A DNA stretch of 64,000 nt from Neovahlkampfia damariscottae (GCA_016618085.1 JABLTG010000063.1:34024-98023); one strand, 5' to 3'. Counted from the first letter of the stretch, positions 20,589 to 33,365 are shown. The notes: generated by a model not told the origin, from the letters alone. A program made the numbers and translations.

Positions 20589-23558
20589 ATGAAAAGTTTA
20601 TTAGGAAAACTTAAAAAGGGTAAAAATACAACAAAAGTTCGTGATGAGTCATATCAAAAATCTTTGAGAGATGCTTATGAACAAAATATGGCTGTTGTTG
20701 AAGAATCAGAAAAAAAAGTACAAGAAGCGAAAAAGAAAGAGAACTCCTATTCAATTGAAGATCCTGAAGATGATGTTATACAACATGGTGATAATGAATA
20801 TTCTGATGAAAATTCTGAAGAAGACCGCTATGGTGATGTTGATAGCACAACTCAATTAAAAAAAAAGAAAAAAGTTATTCAAGTTGAAGATGATTCTGAT
20901 GATGATGAAGATGAAGTTGGTTTTGCTTCAGGAAGTTCAAAAAAAGAACATAAAAAAAAAAAAAAAAAACAACATAAAATTGGTGTTTCAGAAGAAACTG
21001 TAAAAACAGTTGTTGATAAATTTGATCATGTTATTGTAAAACCACCAAAAGAAAAAGGAAAGAAAGCTAGAGATGCGCCAATCACTAAATTAAATAATTT
21101 GAAAGACGAATTGAAGGATATCATTGAAGCTTTAAATGAAAAAGAAGTTACAGAAGTTCCTGATTATGAAACTATTTTCGCTGACGCTGGTGTAACACAA
21201 GGTATTGAAGTTTGGCGCATTGAAAAACTTGAACCTGTTCCTATTGACTCGGATGAATTCGGAAAATTTAATACAGGTGATTGTTATTTAGTTCTGTATG
21301 CTCATGATTCACAAGACTTAGATTCAAGACCAAAATCACTTTATTTATGGTTTGGTAAAAATGCTTCTGCTCTTAAAAGATGTATATGTTGTAACTTGGG
21401 TGATTACTTCAAAACTCAAATGGACAATGTAACTACATTTGTTGAAAACCAAGATGTTGAATCTCAAAATTTTATAAACCATTTTGACAACAAAGTTAAA
21501 TATATTGAATTTGGAACTGATGATAATATACTTAAAAAGAAAAAGCAAGTTGGAAAACAAACAAAACTTATTAGAATTGTTTGTCTTGAAAAAGAGATTG
21601 AAATCAAATTTGGAGAAAAAGTTAGAAAACATTTAGATAGAAAACTTGTTGGAAAAAGAGTTCCTTTAGGTACAGATTTATTAAAATCAGAAGATGTATT
21701 GATTCTTTTGACACCTGATGAAATGTTCATTTGGAATGGAAACAAAGCAAGTAGTGCTCAAAAAGTTAAAGCAGAAGATTTATTAGTTGGAATTAAACAT
21801 GAAGAAAAAAGAGGAAATCAAGAAATTCATTTCATTCAACAATCAAAAGAACCAGAAAAATTTTTAAAACAATTAAAAAAATTAACAAAAGAACAAGTTG
21901 AATATTATGAAAAGGATTCAGATGATGCAATTTTATACTCTGTTAAATTTGATGATAGTACTCAAGAAGTTAATTTTGATATTGAAACTACAAGACCATT
22001 GACAAGAAAAGTGTTAGATCCTCAAGCATCTTGGGTTATGTCAACTAAATATGAAACATATTCTTATTATGGTTATAATTCACTTGAAATTGAAAGAAAA
22101 TATGCTGATGCTTTTGCAGTCAAATTATCTGAAGTTACAGGTGCTCCATTTTATAGAATTTGGGAAAAGTTTGAAACTGTTCTTTTTAGAGAATGTTTTG
22201 ATACAGATTTTTATCCAATGGAAACACCTTATAGTTATGCTTTACGTAAACATAGATATTTATCAAAAGTCATGAAAGAAAAGAAGAAAAAGAATGTTGA
22301 AATCTTTTTTGAAAATTTCAAACCAAATTATGAAGAATCTTTATTAGACCCATGGCAAGAAGAAATTAAAAGTAAAGAATTTGAAGGAAAAGATTATGAT
22401 ATTAAAGAAGCAACTGAAGAAGCACTTCAAGTTTGGAGAGTAAAATCAGCTAAAAAAGGCATCAAATTAGAAGATGATTTAGTTGGACATTTTTGGTCAG
22501 AGGATTGTTATTTAGTTTACTATCAAGCTTATTTTGATCCTGAAGAAGAAGAAGAAGATGAAGATGAAGAAGAAGATAAAAAAGAATCTGAAGAAGAAGA
22601 AGAAGAAGAAGAAGATGATTATGAATCAGATGATGATTCTGAAAGAAAGAAACTTGAAATGATTAGTAAAATGAAAGGAGTAAAATATGATTCAGCTGAT
22701 TCAAGTGATGATTATACAGATGATGAAGATGAAGAAGAGGAAGAAGAAAAGAAATTTGAAATTGATGAACGTTTAGTTAAAGGAAAAAACAAAAATAACA
22801 AAATTCATCATTTAGACAGAAAAATCTTATTTTGTTGGGAAGGTATTGAAAGTGATAAAATTATACCACTTCACATGTTAAAGAATAATTTCATCAAACA
22901 AGTTGATGGTTATAATCCAACTGAAAAAGTTGTTCAAAAACAATACAGAGAAGGAAAAGATTTCTTAAGAATTTTCAAAAATGAAATGGTAATTCATCAA
23001 GGATCACATTCAAATTACACACCAGAAAATTATTCAAAAAAATCTCATTTATACAGAATTTACTGTCTTACACAATTAAATTCAAGAGCCGTTGAAGTTG
23101 ATTGTAAAAAACAAATGTTAAATTCAAATGATATCTTTATTCTTGTTGCTCCAAATTCAACTTATTTTTGGTCAGGTGCGCAATCAACTGATGGAAAGAA
23201 ACAAGTTGCAATCAAATTTGTGAAAATACTCAATCCAGAAGGAAATGAATTTAGTGCAATCACAGAAGGTTTTGAACCAGAAGAATTTTGGGAAGATTTT
23301 GATGATGAAAGTGGAAACTATGAAACTAAGAAATTAAAATATTCACAAGGTAATTGTTATGAATGTACTATTATGAATGATGGTAATTATCGTATAATGA
23401 ATATTGGTTTAATTGGTCAACAATATTTATCAGATGATCTATTTCAATCTCATTATACAATGATTTTTGAATTCCCAGAAGTTGTTTATATTTGGTATCC
23501 AAAAGAAAATATTTCAAAAAGAGAAATGAAGAATGCCATGTTGGCTGCTGAATCACTC

Positions 23559-23600
<42 letters not shown>

Positions 23601-24077
23601 TCAGAAGAAGAAAAGAAAGAAAAAGCGACAAAAAAAAAGAATATTCCAGTTCCAATTCTTGAAATTTTCAAAGGAAAAGAACCAAGACAATTTCGTCAAA
23701 CATTTCCTGAATGGAGTAAAAAAATTGAACATGTTGATAAATTTGATAAAATAAATGAAAGAAAAGAAAAGAAATTTAAATCTGCAGTCAAAGCATCATT
23801 ACCATTCTTAAAAGTTATCAGAAAAAGATATCGTAATTTATTGACAGATGATGAAAATATCAATGTTCATAATATGGTTACTTTATATAATACAGCAAAA
23901 AAAAAAAGAGATTGGAATTCTTTTAAAGATGCTATTTTTGAATTGGCAACTGATAATTTTGATTTTACTGAAGAATTTGCAGCTGAATTTTATAAATTTG
24001 TAATTCTATCAAAAGATAATAAACAACAACAATTAGAAGATGCAGAAGATGAAGAAGAAGATAAAATTGAAGATTAA
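20589..24077 (+). CDS. Villin/gelsolin-family actin-binding protein
   Basis: Single-exon gene of 1162 residues, the longest intron-free frame in the window. Gelsolin repeats are seen at about 200-270 (GIEVWRIEKLEPVPI...FNTGDCYLVLY), about 315-420 (LIRIVCLEKEIEIKF...ILLTPDEMFIWNG), about 610-650 (EEALQVWRVKSAKKGIKL...FWSEDCYLVYY), about 820-900 (LYRIYCLTQLNSRAVEVD...FILVAPNSTYFWSG) and about 910-990. A charged N-terminal region, two long Asp/Glu runs between repeats and a poly-Asp tract are unusual. No villin headpiece is apparent at the C-terminus, which ends in an acidic tail. The role is Ca-regulated severing, capping or bundling of actin. It ends 7 bp from the convergent CLK kinase stop. 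Confidence 0.9.
23562..23597 (+). repeat. (GAT)12 trinucleotide repeat coding for poly-Asp
   Basis: Twelve perfect GAT codons in the villin-like gene, flanked by further acidic codons. It is a pure repeat, so its length is likely to vary between strains. Confidence 0.95.
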
Positions 24078-24084
24078 ACCTTTT

Positions 24085-25339
24085 TTATTTAAAAAATGGA
24101 TGTGACATTGCTTCCTTAGCTGTTATTCTTTCATTTGGATCAATTTTCAAACATTTTTCACATAAATCGAAAAATTTTTCTTTTTCTTTGTCAAATGAGG
24201 TCACTTGTAGTATTTCTCTCAAGGATTTTAACTTATTTACAGCTTGTATTGATTTTGAATCTGTTGCAATTGTTGGCCAATTGAACTTTCCTTCTTCAGT
24301 AAAATATTTAGTTGTTGGGCTTTTATTTGTTAGCGTAGTTGGTAATTTTTCAAGTGTTTTTTCAATCATTGCTAAATGTTCTCTATTTTCATGGGTTTGA
24401 TATAATGCTTCACCTGTATATAATTCAACTAAAATACATCCAATAGACCAAACATCTGTTTTTATTTAAAGAGGAGTTTAAATGACTTACCTGCTGGAAA
24501 TGTCCATCCAATTTCTAACAAAACTTCAGGAGCTCTATAATGTCTTGTTGATATAATCGTTGTATGATGATCATCATCATAAGTTGCAGAACCAAAATCT
24601 ATAACTCGAATGGATGTTGATTTTGGAACTCTGTAGTCATCCTAAAAAAAAAATTAAAAAAAATTTTTAAAAATAAACTGAATAAATAAAATATTTTGAT
24701 GATTTTAACAATATATTTTCAGGTTTTAAATCTGTATGAATTAAATTCATGCTATGTATGACTAATAAAGAAAAGTGTGTTAAATTTTTTTTTTTTTTAC
24801 ATGAAATACACTTCATAATTTGAAAACCAATGTCTTTTATATCATTCAACATAAATCCTTTGTATTTATTTTTTTTTATGAAATCATAAAGTGAAAGTCC
24901 ATACTTTGGAAAAACTAAGCACATATGCTCTTTAAACATGAAAAAATTTATCATTTCAACACATCTACTTTCATGTCTCGGATCTTTTTTATGTATATCT
25001 CTGAGGATATCAATTTCTATTTCAGCTGCGTCTGTGTATTTGTCAACTGCTCTGACAATTTTTAAAGCCACAGGTTCTCTATGAACTCTATCCCATGCTT
25101 CAACAACTCTTGCAAATGTACCTTCTCCTACGAAACTTAAAATTTCATCTAAAAATATTTGTTATTTGTAAATTTGTAGAACATCTGTTGTTAATCATTT
25201 CTCCAATATTAAAGAGATAATGTCCATCTTTGTTATCACAATTTTCTTTTCTTTTTTTATATTGATAACTTGGACTATAAGAGTCTCTTTTCCTCTTATA
25301 ACTTGAATAATAGTTATTATTCTGCTCTACTGTTTTCAT
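24085..25339 (-). CDS. LAMMER/CLK-family dual-specificity protein kinase
   Basis: Five exons with introns at about 25149-25182, 24762-24800, 24642-24678 and 24456-24490 (34-39 nt), giving about 369 residues. The N-terminus is short and rich in Arg, Ser and Tyr, followed by [10 protein letters not shown]. The kinase core is complete: GEGTFARV Gly loop, VALKIVR lysine, [35 protein letters not shown]. The family signature EHLAMIEK corresponds to EHLAMMER. CLK kinases phosphorylate SR splicing factors, which is relevant in a genome with so many short introns. All catalytic residues are present. Confidence 0.93.
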
Positions 25340-25476
25340 CTTCAATAAAAACAGTTAGTGGATTTGATTGGTTGGTTTTTTAAAAAAAGGAAAATAAATA
25401 ATTCAGAAAAAAAATGAGCTATTAGAAAATAATTAGTTTTTTTTCATCCAATCAAAATACTTCACTTCTGGAGTTT

Positions 25477-26352
25477 ATGGACATACTGACTCTCAACGTT
25501 GGAGGTGAGATTTACACTACAACACTATCGACTTTAATTTCTAAAATACATGGACAAGAAACACTTTTTTCAGTCATGTTCAAAGAAAAATACGATAAAA
25601 TGGTTTCAAAAGATTTAACCGGTAATACATTCATTGATAGAGATGGAAAACATTTTGGAATAATTTTAAATTATTTAAGAAATCATGGTGATGAAGAAAA
25701 AACAGCTTTTCCATTTCAAAATTCATTCATTATTGATCAATTGATTTCCGAAGCTGAATATTTTCAGTTGTATCATTTAAAGGACTATTTAATGACCAGA
25801 GGTATTATTTTCAACAAAGGAATGAAAGCAAAAATGTTAAATAGTAAAGGATTTTTGGTAACAACGAAACCACAAATCAAACAAATGGATTATTTATCTG
25901 AAGAATCAGCAAAGAAATTATACTTTTGGGAATTAGATATTTCAACAAATTCATCAATTCCAGAAGGTTTATTGATTGGTGTATATCCACAATACAAAGA
26001 TTTATCTCAAGTTAATTGGAGTTCATCCAATTATTTGAAATCTTTGAATGATTGTTTTGTTTATAAAACAAGTACAAATACAAAGAGTTGTGGTGTTTAT
26101 GTAGATACAAAAAGATGTACCGTTAATTTTTATGAAGATAATATATTCAAGGACAGTATTCATGTTTCATTTTTAAAAAGATTTTATTGTGATGAATTGT
26201 TTAATTGTAATTCAGAATGGTTTCAATCTGTCAAATGGGGTTACTTTTGTGTTACTTGGTCATCTCCTGATAATATTCAATTGGATGTTAATTTGAAAGC
26301 GAAACATCCTGATTTACAGAATTTTGAAGGTGAAAACGAAAAACATGAATAA
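25477..26352 (+). CDS. BTB/POZ (K+ channel tetramerisation, KCTD-type) protein
   Basis: Intron-free gene of 291 residues. Residues 1-100 form the T1/BTB fold: LTLNVGGEIYTTTLSTL, FIDRDGKHFGIILNYLR and a SEAEYFQLYHLKDYL end. The rest (about 190 residues) has no channel segments and no recognised domain. KCTD proteins often act as cullin-3 substrate adaptors; that role is inferred only from the family. A CCAATCA motif lies 25-30 bp upstream. Confidence 0.88.
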   Translation: MDILTLNVGGEIYTTTLSTLISKIHGQETLFSVMFKEKYDKMVSKDLTGNTFIDRDGKHFGIILNYLRNHGDEEKTAFPFQNSFIIDQLISEAEYFQLYHLKDYLMTRGIIFNKGMKAKMLNSKGFLVTTKPQIKQMDYLSEESAKKLYFWELDISTNSSIPEGLLIGVYPQYKDLSQVNWSSSNYLKSLNDCFVYKTSTNTKSCGVYVDTKRCTVNFYEDNIFKDSIHVSFLKRFYCDELFNCNSEWFQSVKWGYFCVTWSSPDNIQLDVNLKAKHPDLQNFEGENEKHE

Positions 26353-26429
26353 AAAATAATGTTTTTTCACTATATTTTTTTTCAAACAAAACGTGATTGT
26401 TTATTGACCAATCATTTTTCTTCTTGTTG

Positions 26430-28741
26430 ATGTTAAGTAAAACGGACGTTGTTGATCCAACTTCATTTCAATTTGAAAAAAAATATCAAAAATTGATTAT
26501 CCAAGAATGGAGAGTAAGAAAATAATCATTAAAACTGCTCCAAAGACATATTATTTCAACTATAAAACTTGGAATATAAAAAAAAATTCACCACAAGAAA
26601 ACTTAGAGCAATACTTCATTAAAGAGATTGAAAGAATAAATGATTTCTATAAAAAAGTAAAAACAAAATAAAACTGAAAAAAAGATGGAAAAAAAATACA
26701 AAGAAAGACAAAATATTCTATTTGACCAAGTGGATGAGTTAAAACTAAAACATGATTTTTTCAAAAAGAATGATATTATATTAGCATTTCAGGAACATAT
26801 TAGAGCCTTAAATATGATAATTGATTTCAAGAAATTGAATCATGTCATCATGAAACACAGTTATCGTGAATGCTCAAATTTGAATAATATAAAATTTGAT
26901 AGAATCACAGAAAGAAGTTATTTTATTCATTCAAATGTCATAGAGTTTTTGATTAAATCAACAGAACAAAAATTTGTTGAAGATTTGTTTTATGGAAAAC
27001 AGGAATTAGGATTGGAAAAAGTAAAAAAAAAAAAAAAAATAACATTAAATTCATAGTTATATAACTTTAGAAATGATAAAGACCAAGAAACAGATGTATT
27101 TTCATCTGGTTTTCAATTTGGAATTTCTGTTTTTGCAACTTGTTTAATTATCTTTCTTTATTTATATGATTATCCAAAATTAGAGTAAGCTATGTTTTAC
27201 AATTGATAATTTATTATGCAGTGATACTTCTATATTTCTATTTAAGCTTACTTTGCTTCCGATAATGATGCTAATTGCTCAAGCATTCAATGTGTTAATT
27301 TGGACCAAAAAGAACATCAACTGGAGATACATTTTTGTATTAAACTCTGATAATATTCTGCAACCTTATCAGTTTATTAATGTAAAATGATCATTTAGAC
27401 TTATTTTTTTAAAATTAGTTCGCCTTGTTGGTTTACAGTACGTTTTTCCTTTCTAATCAATTTCCAAGATGTTTGGGTCTCATTTTTGATATTTTATATG
27501 GCTTTAAATATCTTTGAAACCAGAAATACCTTATTTATACACGGATATACATGGATAGTTCCAACAGTCAGTAAGAAATCCAATGAAATTCATTTTTCAA
27601 AGTGATTGGTTTATTTTTCCTCTGGTTATTTTTGCCTGCATTTCCAGGTTGGTTTTATTCATCACAAAGATTTTGGTTTCTTACTGCAATTGGAAGAATG
27701 TTAATATCACCAATTTTGAAAGTGGAATTTCGTGATTTTTGGATTGCAGATCAATTAACATCACTAAGTGATTTTTTTTTTGAAACACAATTTGTATTTT
27801 GTATGTTTCCAATTCAACATAGTATTTGTAAGTTAATTATTGAATTAAACCTGTTAAACATTGCAGATGAACAATTTTGTTCTTCATACATTACTTTAGG
27901 ATTACCAATTGTTAGTTTAATTCCATTTCATATCAGGTCTGCATTTCATCATTTTATTGATATTTTAGATTTTGGCAATGTATCAGAAGATTAGTTGAAA
28001 CAAGACAATGGTTTCCTCATTTGATCAATTCAATCAAATATTTCTTGTCAATGCTTTCAATAGTGTTGGTATTCGTTGATCTTCGTGTTATTTCATTTGG
28101 AAAACCATATTCATCCTGGAATGCGTTAACTATTGTTTGGATGACAGTACGTTCTTTTTCAAGTCTCTATTCCTTATGTTATGACTTTTATGTTGACTGG
28201 GGTTTGTTCAGAAATCGTTTGTTATTAAGAGAAGAAAAACTATTTTCTCCAGTTTTTGTAAGTCACTTTTTGTTTTTGACATTTTTAGTATTATGTTTGT
28301 ATGTGGATGAATGCTTGTTTGAGATTTGCTTGGATTCCATTCGTCATTGTTCATTATATTCTTCAAACTCGAAGTCTATTTTGGATGGATTTGGCAGTTG
28401 CTTGTCTTGAAATTTTCAGAAGATTTATGTGGAATAATATTAGAATTGAAAATGAATTTCTCAATAATATTGGTGAATATAGACCTGTAAGAGATCTTCC
28501 ATTGCCATTTGAAATTACTGAATTGACAGAAAAAAAGAAAACATTAAAAAAGGTTCGAAATCAAGTTAGAAACATATTTGCAAAATATGAATCAAGTTTA
28601 GATGATCCTTCATTGACTGAATTGATTGAAATTTCAAATGATAGAAATACAATTATTGATCAAATGTCTTCTATTATGGATCAAATGGATGATACAATTG
28701 AAATCAATTTGGATGAAACTCCAGTGAATGAAAAGAAATGA
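26430..28741 (+). CDS. SPX-EXS protein, XPR1/SYG1-type phosphate exporter
   Basis: Eleven exons joined over ten introns of 28-39 nt (26514-26545, 26657-26684, 27021-27056, 27185-27221, 27382-27418, 27438-27468, 27571-27602, 27828-27866, 27937-27968, 28258-28288) give about 658 residues. The N-terminal part is a reduced SPX domain (FEKKYQKLIIQEWRTYYFNY; NLNNIKFDRITERSYF). Several membrane helices follow, then the EXS domain with its hallmarks GRMLISPILKVEFRDFW, ADQLTSLSDFFFE, RFWQCIRRLVE and YDFYVDWGL. One exon is only 19 nt. XPR1 exports phosphate at the plasma membrane and SPX senses inositol pyrophosphates. Confidence 0.9.
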
Positions 28742-28932
28742 AACTTTTATTATAGATCTCAAATGAATTGTTAATCTCCAAAATGATTTGAAATGTTCAT
28801 TTCATCTTGAACTGAAGTTTTCTTGTGATCAAATAGACTTTTCTTTTGACATTGCTATAATTGTTTTTCCAAAAAAATTATTTTTTGCAGAATTATTTTT
28901 CTTCTTTGGGTTTTGTCCAATAAAATAACAGT

Positions 28933-30268
28933 ATGAAAACTCCGTGCAAACACTTTACAAACTTTACACAAAAGCATAAAAATCTGTCCAACAAAATAAA
29001 CGAAAAATTAAAAGAAAATAAAATAACGTGCAAAGTTTGTCACAAAAGTAGCGGTAGAATTGCCTTTTGTCTTCATTGTGATGAATTTTTTTGTATTGGA
29101 GAAAGAGGTCATTTGATTGATCATTTTTCAAAATCACCAAAACATCATATGGCATTTGATACTCAATTTAAACAATTATACTGTAATACATGCTCAGACT
29201 TTATCATTTTTGAAAATTCTTCAACAAAAAATTTACATGTGCCAAATCAAATCAGTTATGTTGGTAAAAAAAAAAAAAAAAATTTTTGAACTGTCCATTT
29301 CTTTATTAAGGTTTAAGAGGTTTGTATAATCTTGGAAATACTTGTTTTATGAATACTGTGATTCAAACTTTTGTGCATAATCCAATTTTTAAAGATTACT
29401 TGTTAAATTGTGATTTAAAGGACAATGAAGAATTAAACATTGGTGTTGAATTAAAATATATCATGAAGCAAATGCATAATGGTTCAAAAAAGCCATTCAA
29501 TCCACACAGGTTCTTATATTCAATTTGGAATCATGGTGGTTTTTTTTTCGGTTATTCACAACAAGATGCTCATGTAAATTTAATCATTTTTAAAAAATAT
29601 CAAAGGAATTCTATATGACTATTCTTAATTTTGATGAAATTCAAAACTTTTCTAAAGTAGTTTTTCAAGGTCAAATGCAAAGTGATATTGTTTGTACAAA
29701 GTGTAAATCAGTTTCAACAACTTATGATCCTTTTATTGATATTTCATTGAATATGAAATCACTTTCAAAAGAAGAAAGTAATTTAGAGGATTGTCTTCAA
29801 AAATATACAAAGTCTGAATCTATTGGTGAAACTGTCTATTGTAAATCATGTGAAGGAAAATATGGCTCAACTAAACAATTGAGTATTAAATCAATACCGG
29901 TTATACTCTGTTTTCACATGAAAGTAATTCAAAAATTAATTCAAATTCATTTCAAAAAATAGAGATTTAGACAAAGAAAAGATAAAACAAGTGTCAAGAA
30001 TGACAACCACATAAATTTCCCTTTTGAAGTTGATTTATATTCATATACATCAGATTCAAAAAAATCAAACAAAAAGGAAAAATGTTACTATTCATTATTT
30101 TCAGTGATTGAACATAGAGGTAATTTGGATTCAGGTCATTATGTATGTTTCATAAAACAAGATCAAAAGTGGTATTTATGTGATGATGAATACATTTATG
30201 AATCATCCATTGAATCTGTGATGAAATCAGAGGCTTATTTACTCTTTTATATTCGTAAGGAACTTTGA
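28933..30268 (+). CDS. Ubiquitin-specific protease with ZnF-UBP domain (USP22/Ubp8-like)
   Basis: Four exons, introns at 29264-29310, 29574-29605 and 29924-29962, about 405 residues. Residues 1-100 form a ZnF-UBP domain (CKVCHKSSGRIAFCLHC, HHMAFD, YCNTCSDFI). The catalytic Cys box is GLYNLGNTCFMN, QDAHEF is restored across the second intron, and the His box is HRGNLDSGHYVCF. Two CxxC pairs (CTKCKS, CKSCEG) form the finger. USP22/Ubp8 is the SAGA-complex deubiquitinase for histone H2B and the domain order fits, but other ZnF-USPs share it. Confidence 0.88.
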
Positions 30269-30587
30269 ATTGAAATAAATTTTTGGTGGTGAATTTTTGA
30301 ATTTTTTTAAAAGTCTACATTTTTTATTTTATTCATTTTTAATGGTATACAAGTGACTGAACGATTTTTGATGAGTCATTTTTTGTCTTTTTTTTTTTGA
30401 AAATTTGTTATAGAAAAGACTCTTTTATCTTTCATTATTTTCTGCTATAATTTTAGAAACCAAAATAAATCAAGAATTATTACCATAGAATTAAAAATTT
30501 TTTTCATCCTTTTTCTCTCCATGATTTTTTACAGAACAAAATTTGACCAATGATTTCACTTTCTGTTTTTCAACAACTTCACAAACA
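30269..30587. other. Intergenic region
   Basis: 319 bp of AT-rich sequence between the USP stop and the RPB4 start. It holds a TTGACCAATG motif about 40 bp before the RPB4 ATG. I see no gene, repeat or RNA here. Confidence 0.4.
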
Positions 30588-31038
30588 ATGGAAACAGAAG
30601 ACGCAAGTGAATTAATGTTTGGTGATGGTAAACTGAAAAATAATTCTTAAACTGTTCTCAGATTTTGATAATGTTCAATGTTTATCATTGGGTGAAGTCC
30701 AATCCATCTTGAAAGAAAAACAAGATGAAATGCAAGAAGAAGTATTCCATGATGTTTTTGAAAAAACACTTGTTTATGTAAATAGATTTTCAAAATTTGA
30801 AAATAAAGAAACTATGAAAGAAATTAAAAATTACCTTCAAAAACAAGGTTTACATGAATTCGAAATGGCTTCACTAACAAATCTTGTTCCACCAACTATT
30901 GAAGAAGCAAAAGGTAATTCAAAAAAAAAAAATTAATTCAATTTTTTTTCAGCTTTGATTCCTTCACTTTCTAAACTTAATGATGATCAACTTCAATCAA
31001 TTTTGGATGAATTAGAAAATTTCAGAAAATTCAATTAA
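30588..31038 (+). CDS. RPB4: RNA polymerase II subunit RPB4
   Basis: Three exons (introns 30628-30661 and 30914-30952) give about 125 residues. The pattern LSLGEVQSILKEKQ, a helical centre with YLQKQGLHEFEMASLTNLVP, and the closing EEAKALIPSLSKLNDDQLQSILDEL match the Rpb4/RpoF fold (tether and HRDC-like region). RPB4 pairs with RPB7 to form the polymerase stalk. The gene converges on the next minus-strand gene, with stops 11 bp apart. Confidence 0.85.
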
Positions 31039-31049
31039 ATTTTTTATTT

Positions 31050-32651
31050 TTAATGATCTCTTTCATAAATTGCTTTTTCTTGAATATCAACAACAATGTA
31101 TGAAGTGATATCATTGTATTCAATTAAGTTAACAACATAAAGTGCTAAAAAGACAGCAACTGCGATGATAACTCCTGCCCAAAGTGATGTTTGCCAATCA
31201 GCAATAGCTAATGTATTATCAGTTGTGTTTGTTGTTGTATTAGTTTGTAAAATTTCAGCAAAATTGAATAATTGTCTTTGTCCTTTAATTTGTTTTTTTT
31301 CATTTAAACAAGATACTTTGAATTCATTTTGAGCTATTTCTTTAACTTCTTGACATAATCTATCTTCTGTTTCTTTGTCAATTTTTTTTAAATAAACAAG
31401 TGGAAAAACAGATTTGAATTTGATGAGTAAATTTGAATCTAAAGCATTTTCGAGTTTTTCAACAACATTTTTGTTATCTTCAATTAAACTATTTTTCATA
31501 CCTCCTATTAAAGCAACTTCTGTTGTTGTTCTTGATTCAAATCTATCAGCGAATGTTGGAATTATTTCAGAAATGATTTTGTCAACTAAATAGACTGATG
31601 TTTCAAATTTCAATGATTTTCTTCCATATTTTGAATTGATTCCCTTCAAAGTTTATATTATTTTTTTTTTTACCTTCAAAGAAGCAAAAGTCAAAGTATA
31701 AAGTGAAGGTGAAGTTGAAGTAACTTTTGGAATTCTTTCAATGAGTGTTTTAAAAGCAATAATTTCAGCTAAAAGTGTTAAATCTTCTTGTTCTGTTAGT
31801 GAAAACTTGACTTGTTGTTGGTTGAATTTTACAGTAAAAACATCACCTTCTAATTGACCAAATGTAACTTTTGATAACTCTTCAAATAATTGTTTTTTAT
31901 TCATAAAACCTTCAAATTCATTCTTAAAGTTGGTTAATAAAGTTTTTTTTTTCTCACATTCTTCCAAAAAAGTGTTTTAAAATTTTTTGAAAAAGAGATT
32001 GAAGCAGTAGCTTTAGCTAACAATTCATCAGATGAAGCGGATACAACTGTTGGTTCTTTATAATTTTGAAGTAATTCATCAGCAAGGTTTGAAACTTCAG
32101 CATATGTTTTTTGTCTTGTAAATGCACCATAAGCTTGACCATTATCATGAATAATAAAAGGTGAATAAATTTTATGATCTAATGGACATTTACCAGTCAT
32201 CAAAGAAACTAATCTTGAAACTGAAGAACCATAAGATTCACACTTTTTTTCTTGTGAAACACCTGACAAAATGGCCAAATTTTCAAGTTTTGGATCTTTT
32301 TGTTAATGACTTATTTTAAGTTTACTTGGTAAAATGGATGAATCTAATCCATCAATATTGATGAGTAAATTTGCAAGTGGTTGACGAAAAACGTCTTTGA
32401 CAAATTTTCCTCTTTTTTGAATGTAAGTTTTTTTTATGATTTCATGAATTTGAGTTAATGTTGTAGTTTCTTTCAAATTGTTTTTTCCTTCAAATAAAAG
32501 TGCTCCTTGTACCTTACATTTATTTGTTTTTGAAAGTATTATATTTGGGTCAACTTTTTTAGCAACTGTGGTGAAAATTGATTAATTTTGAAATAATTTA
32601 ACCTGTAAAGCCTATAACTAAAATAAAAAGGAGTGTTGTAAAAATTTTCAT
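31050..32651 (-). CDS. Type I membrane protein with signal peptide, family not recognised
   Basis: Five exons (introns 32566-32602, 32296-32325, 31923-31957, 31644-31673) give about 489 residues. It starts with a signal peptide (MKIFTTLLFILVIGFT). A long, mostly non-cysteine luminal or extracellular part follows, then one membrane helix near the C-terminus (SLWAGVIIAVAVFLALYVVNL) and a 25-residue tail. The tail shape (YNDITSYIVVDIQEKAIYER) vaguely recalls V-ATPase accessory protein 2, but I would not assign it. It shares a short bidirectional promoter with the COMMD gene. Confidence 0.7.
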
Positions 32652-32693
32652 GCTCAAGTCAACGAACCAATCAGATGATTTGACCAATCGGAA
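32652..32693. promoter_or_regulatory. Very short bidirectional promoter with two CCAAT motifs
   Basis: Only 42 bp separate the divergent start codons of the type I membrane protein (32651, minus) and the COMMD gene (32694, plus). It contains AACCAATCAG and GACCAATCGG in tandem. This is the clearest example of the CCAAT-like motif seen upstream of many genes here. Confidence 0.55.
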
Positions 32694-33365
32694 ATGACCA
32701 GTTTTAAAACAAAAGAATTAGCATCAAAGTTGTCTATTCTCAAAGAATTAGATAATGATTGTTTGGACCTTTTTTTTGTTTAATTCTTATCTTTTAGTCC
32801 TTCCGCAGTTATGTGATTTATGTTTTGAATTCATTTTTGAAGAAGAAAATGAAAAAAAAGTTTCACATATTTCAAAGAAATTACAAATAGAATATGAAAG
32901 TCTTTCATCACTTATATCATCACTTTCTTTTCTTTTCATATCTGGAGTGAAGTAAAAAAAAAAAAAATTAACACAAAAAGACTTTCTTTGTCTCCAACAG
33001 ATTTTGATTTATATTTATTAAATTTCAATTTAGGACAAAAATCTATATATATTATTTCAAAAAAATATCAAGAACGTCATCAAACTTTAAAGAATATTTT
33101 AGTTAAAAAAAATGAAACTACTTTTGGAACTGAATTTATACCTCATTACAAATCTTTGGAATGGAGATTAGATGTAGAAGTAGAAAGAAGAAATATCCGT
33201 AAAATAATGAATCCAAAATTTTTAATGAAGTTGGAAACATCCCAAGATGAACTTTTAATGTCTGCAGATTATCAAGATTTAAAACATTGTTGTAGTGTTT
33301 TAGAAACTGCTTTAAAAGAGATTAAATCAAATAATGTAAGAAGAATCAAACAATATATCAAATAA
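32694..33365 (+). CDS. COMMD family protein
   Basis: Three exons (introns 32778-32808 and 32952-32980) give about 203 residues, the usual COMMD length. The COMM domain is at the C-terminus: YKSLEWRLDVEVERRNIRK, NPKFLMKLETSQDELLMS and LKHCCSVLETALKEIKS. The N-terminal HN domain is helical. COMMD proteins assemble in the Commander complex for endosomal cargo recycling. Which COMMD (1-10) this is cannot be told by eye. Confidence 0.85.

Noticed and set aside
23371-23671. Minus-strand frames with poly-His or poly-Ser opposite the villin gene
   Set aside because: They are the complement of the (GAT)12 repeat and have no other coding signs.
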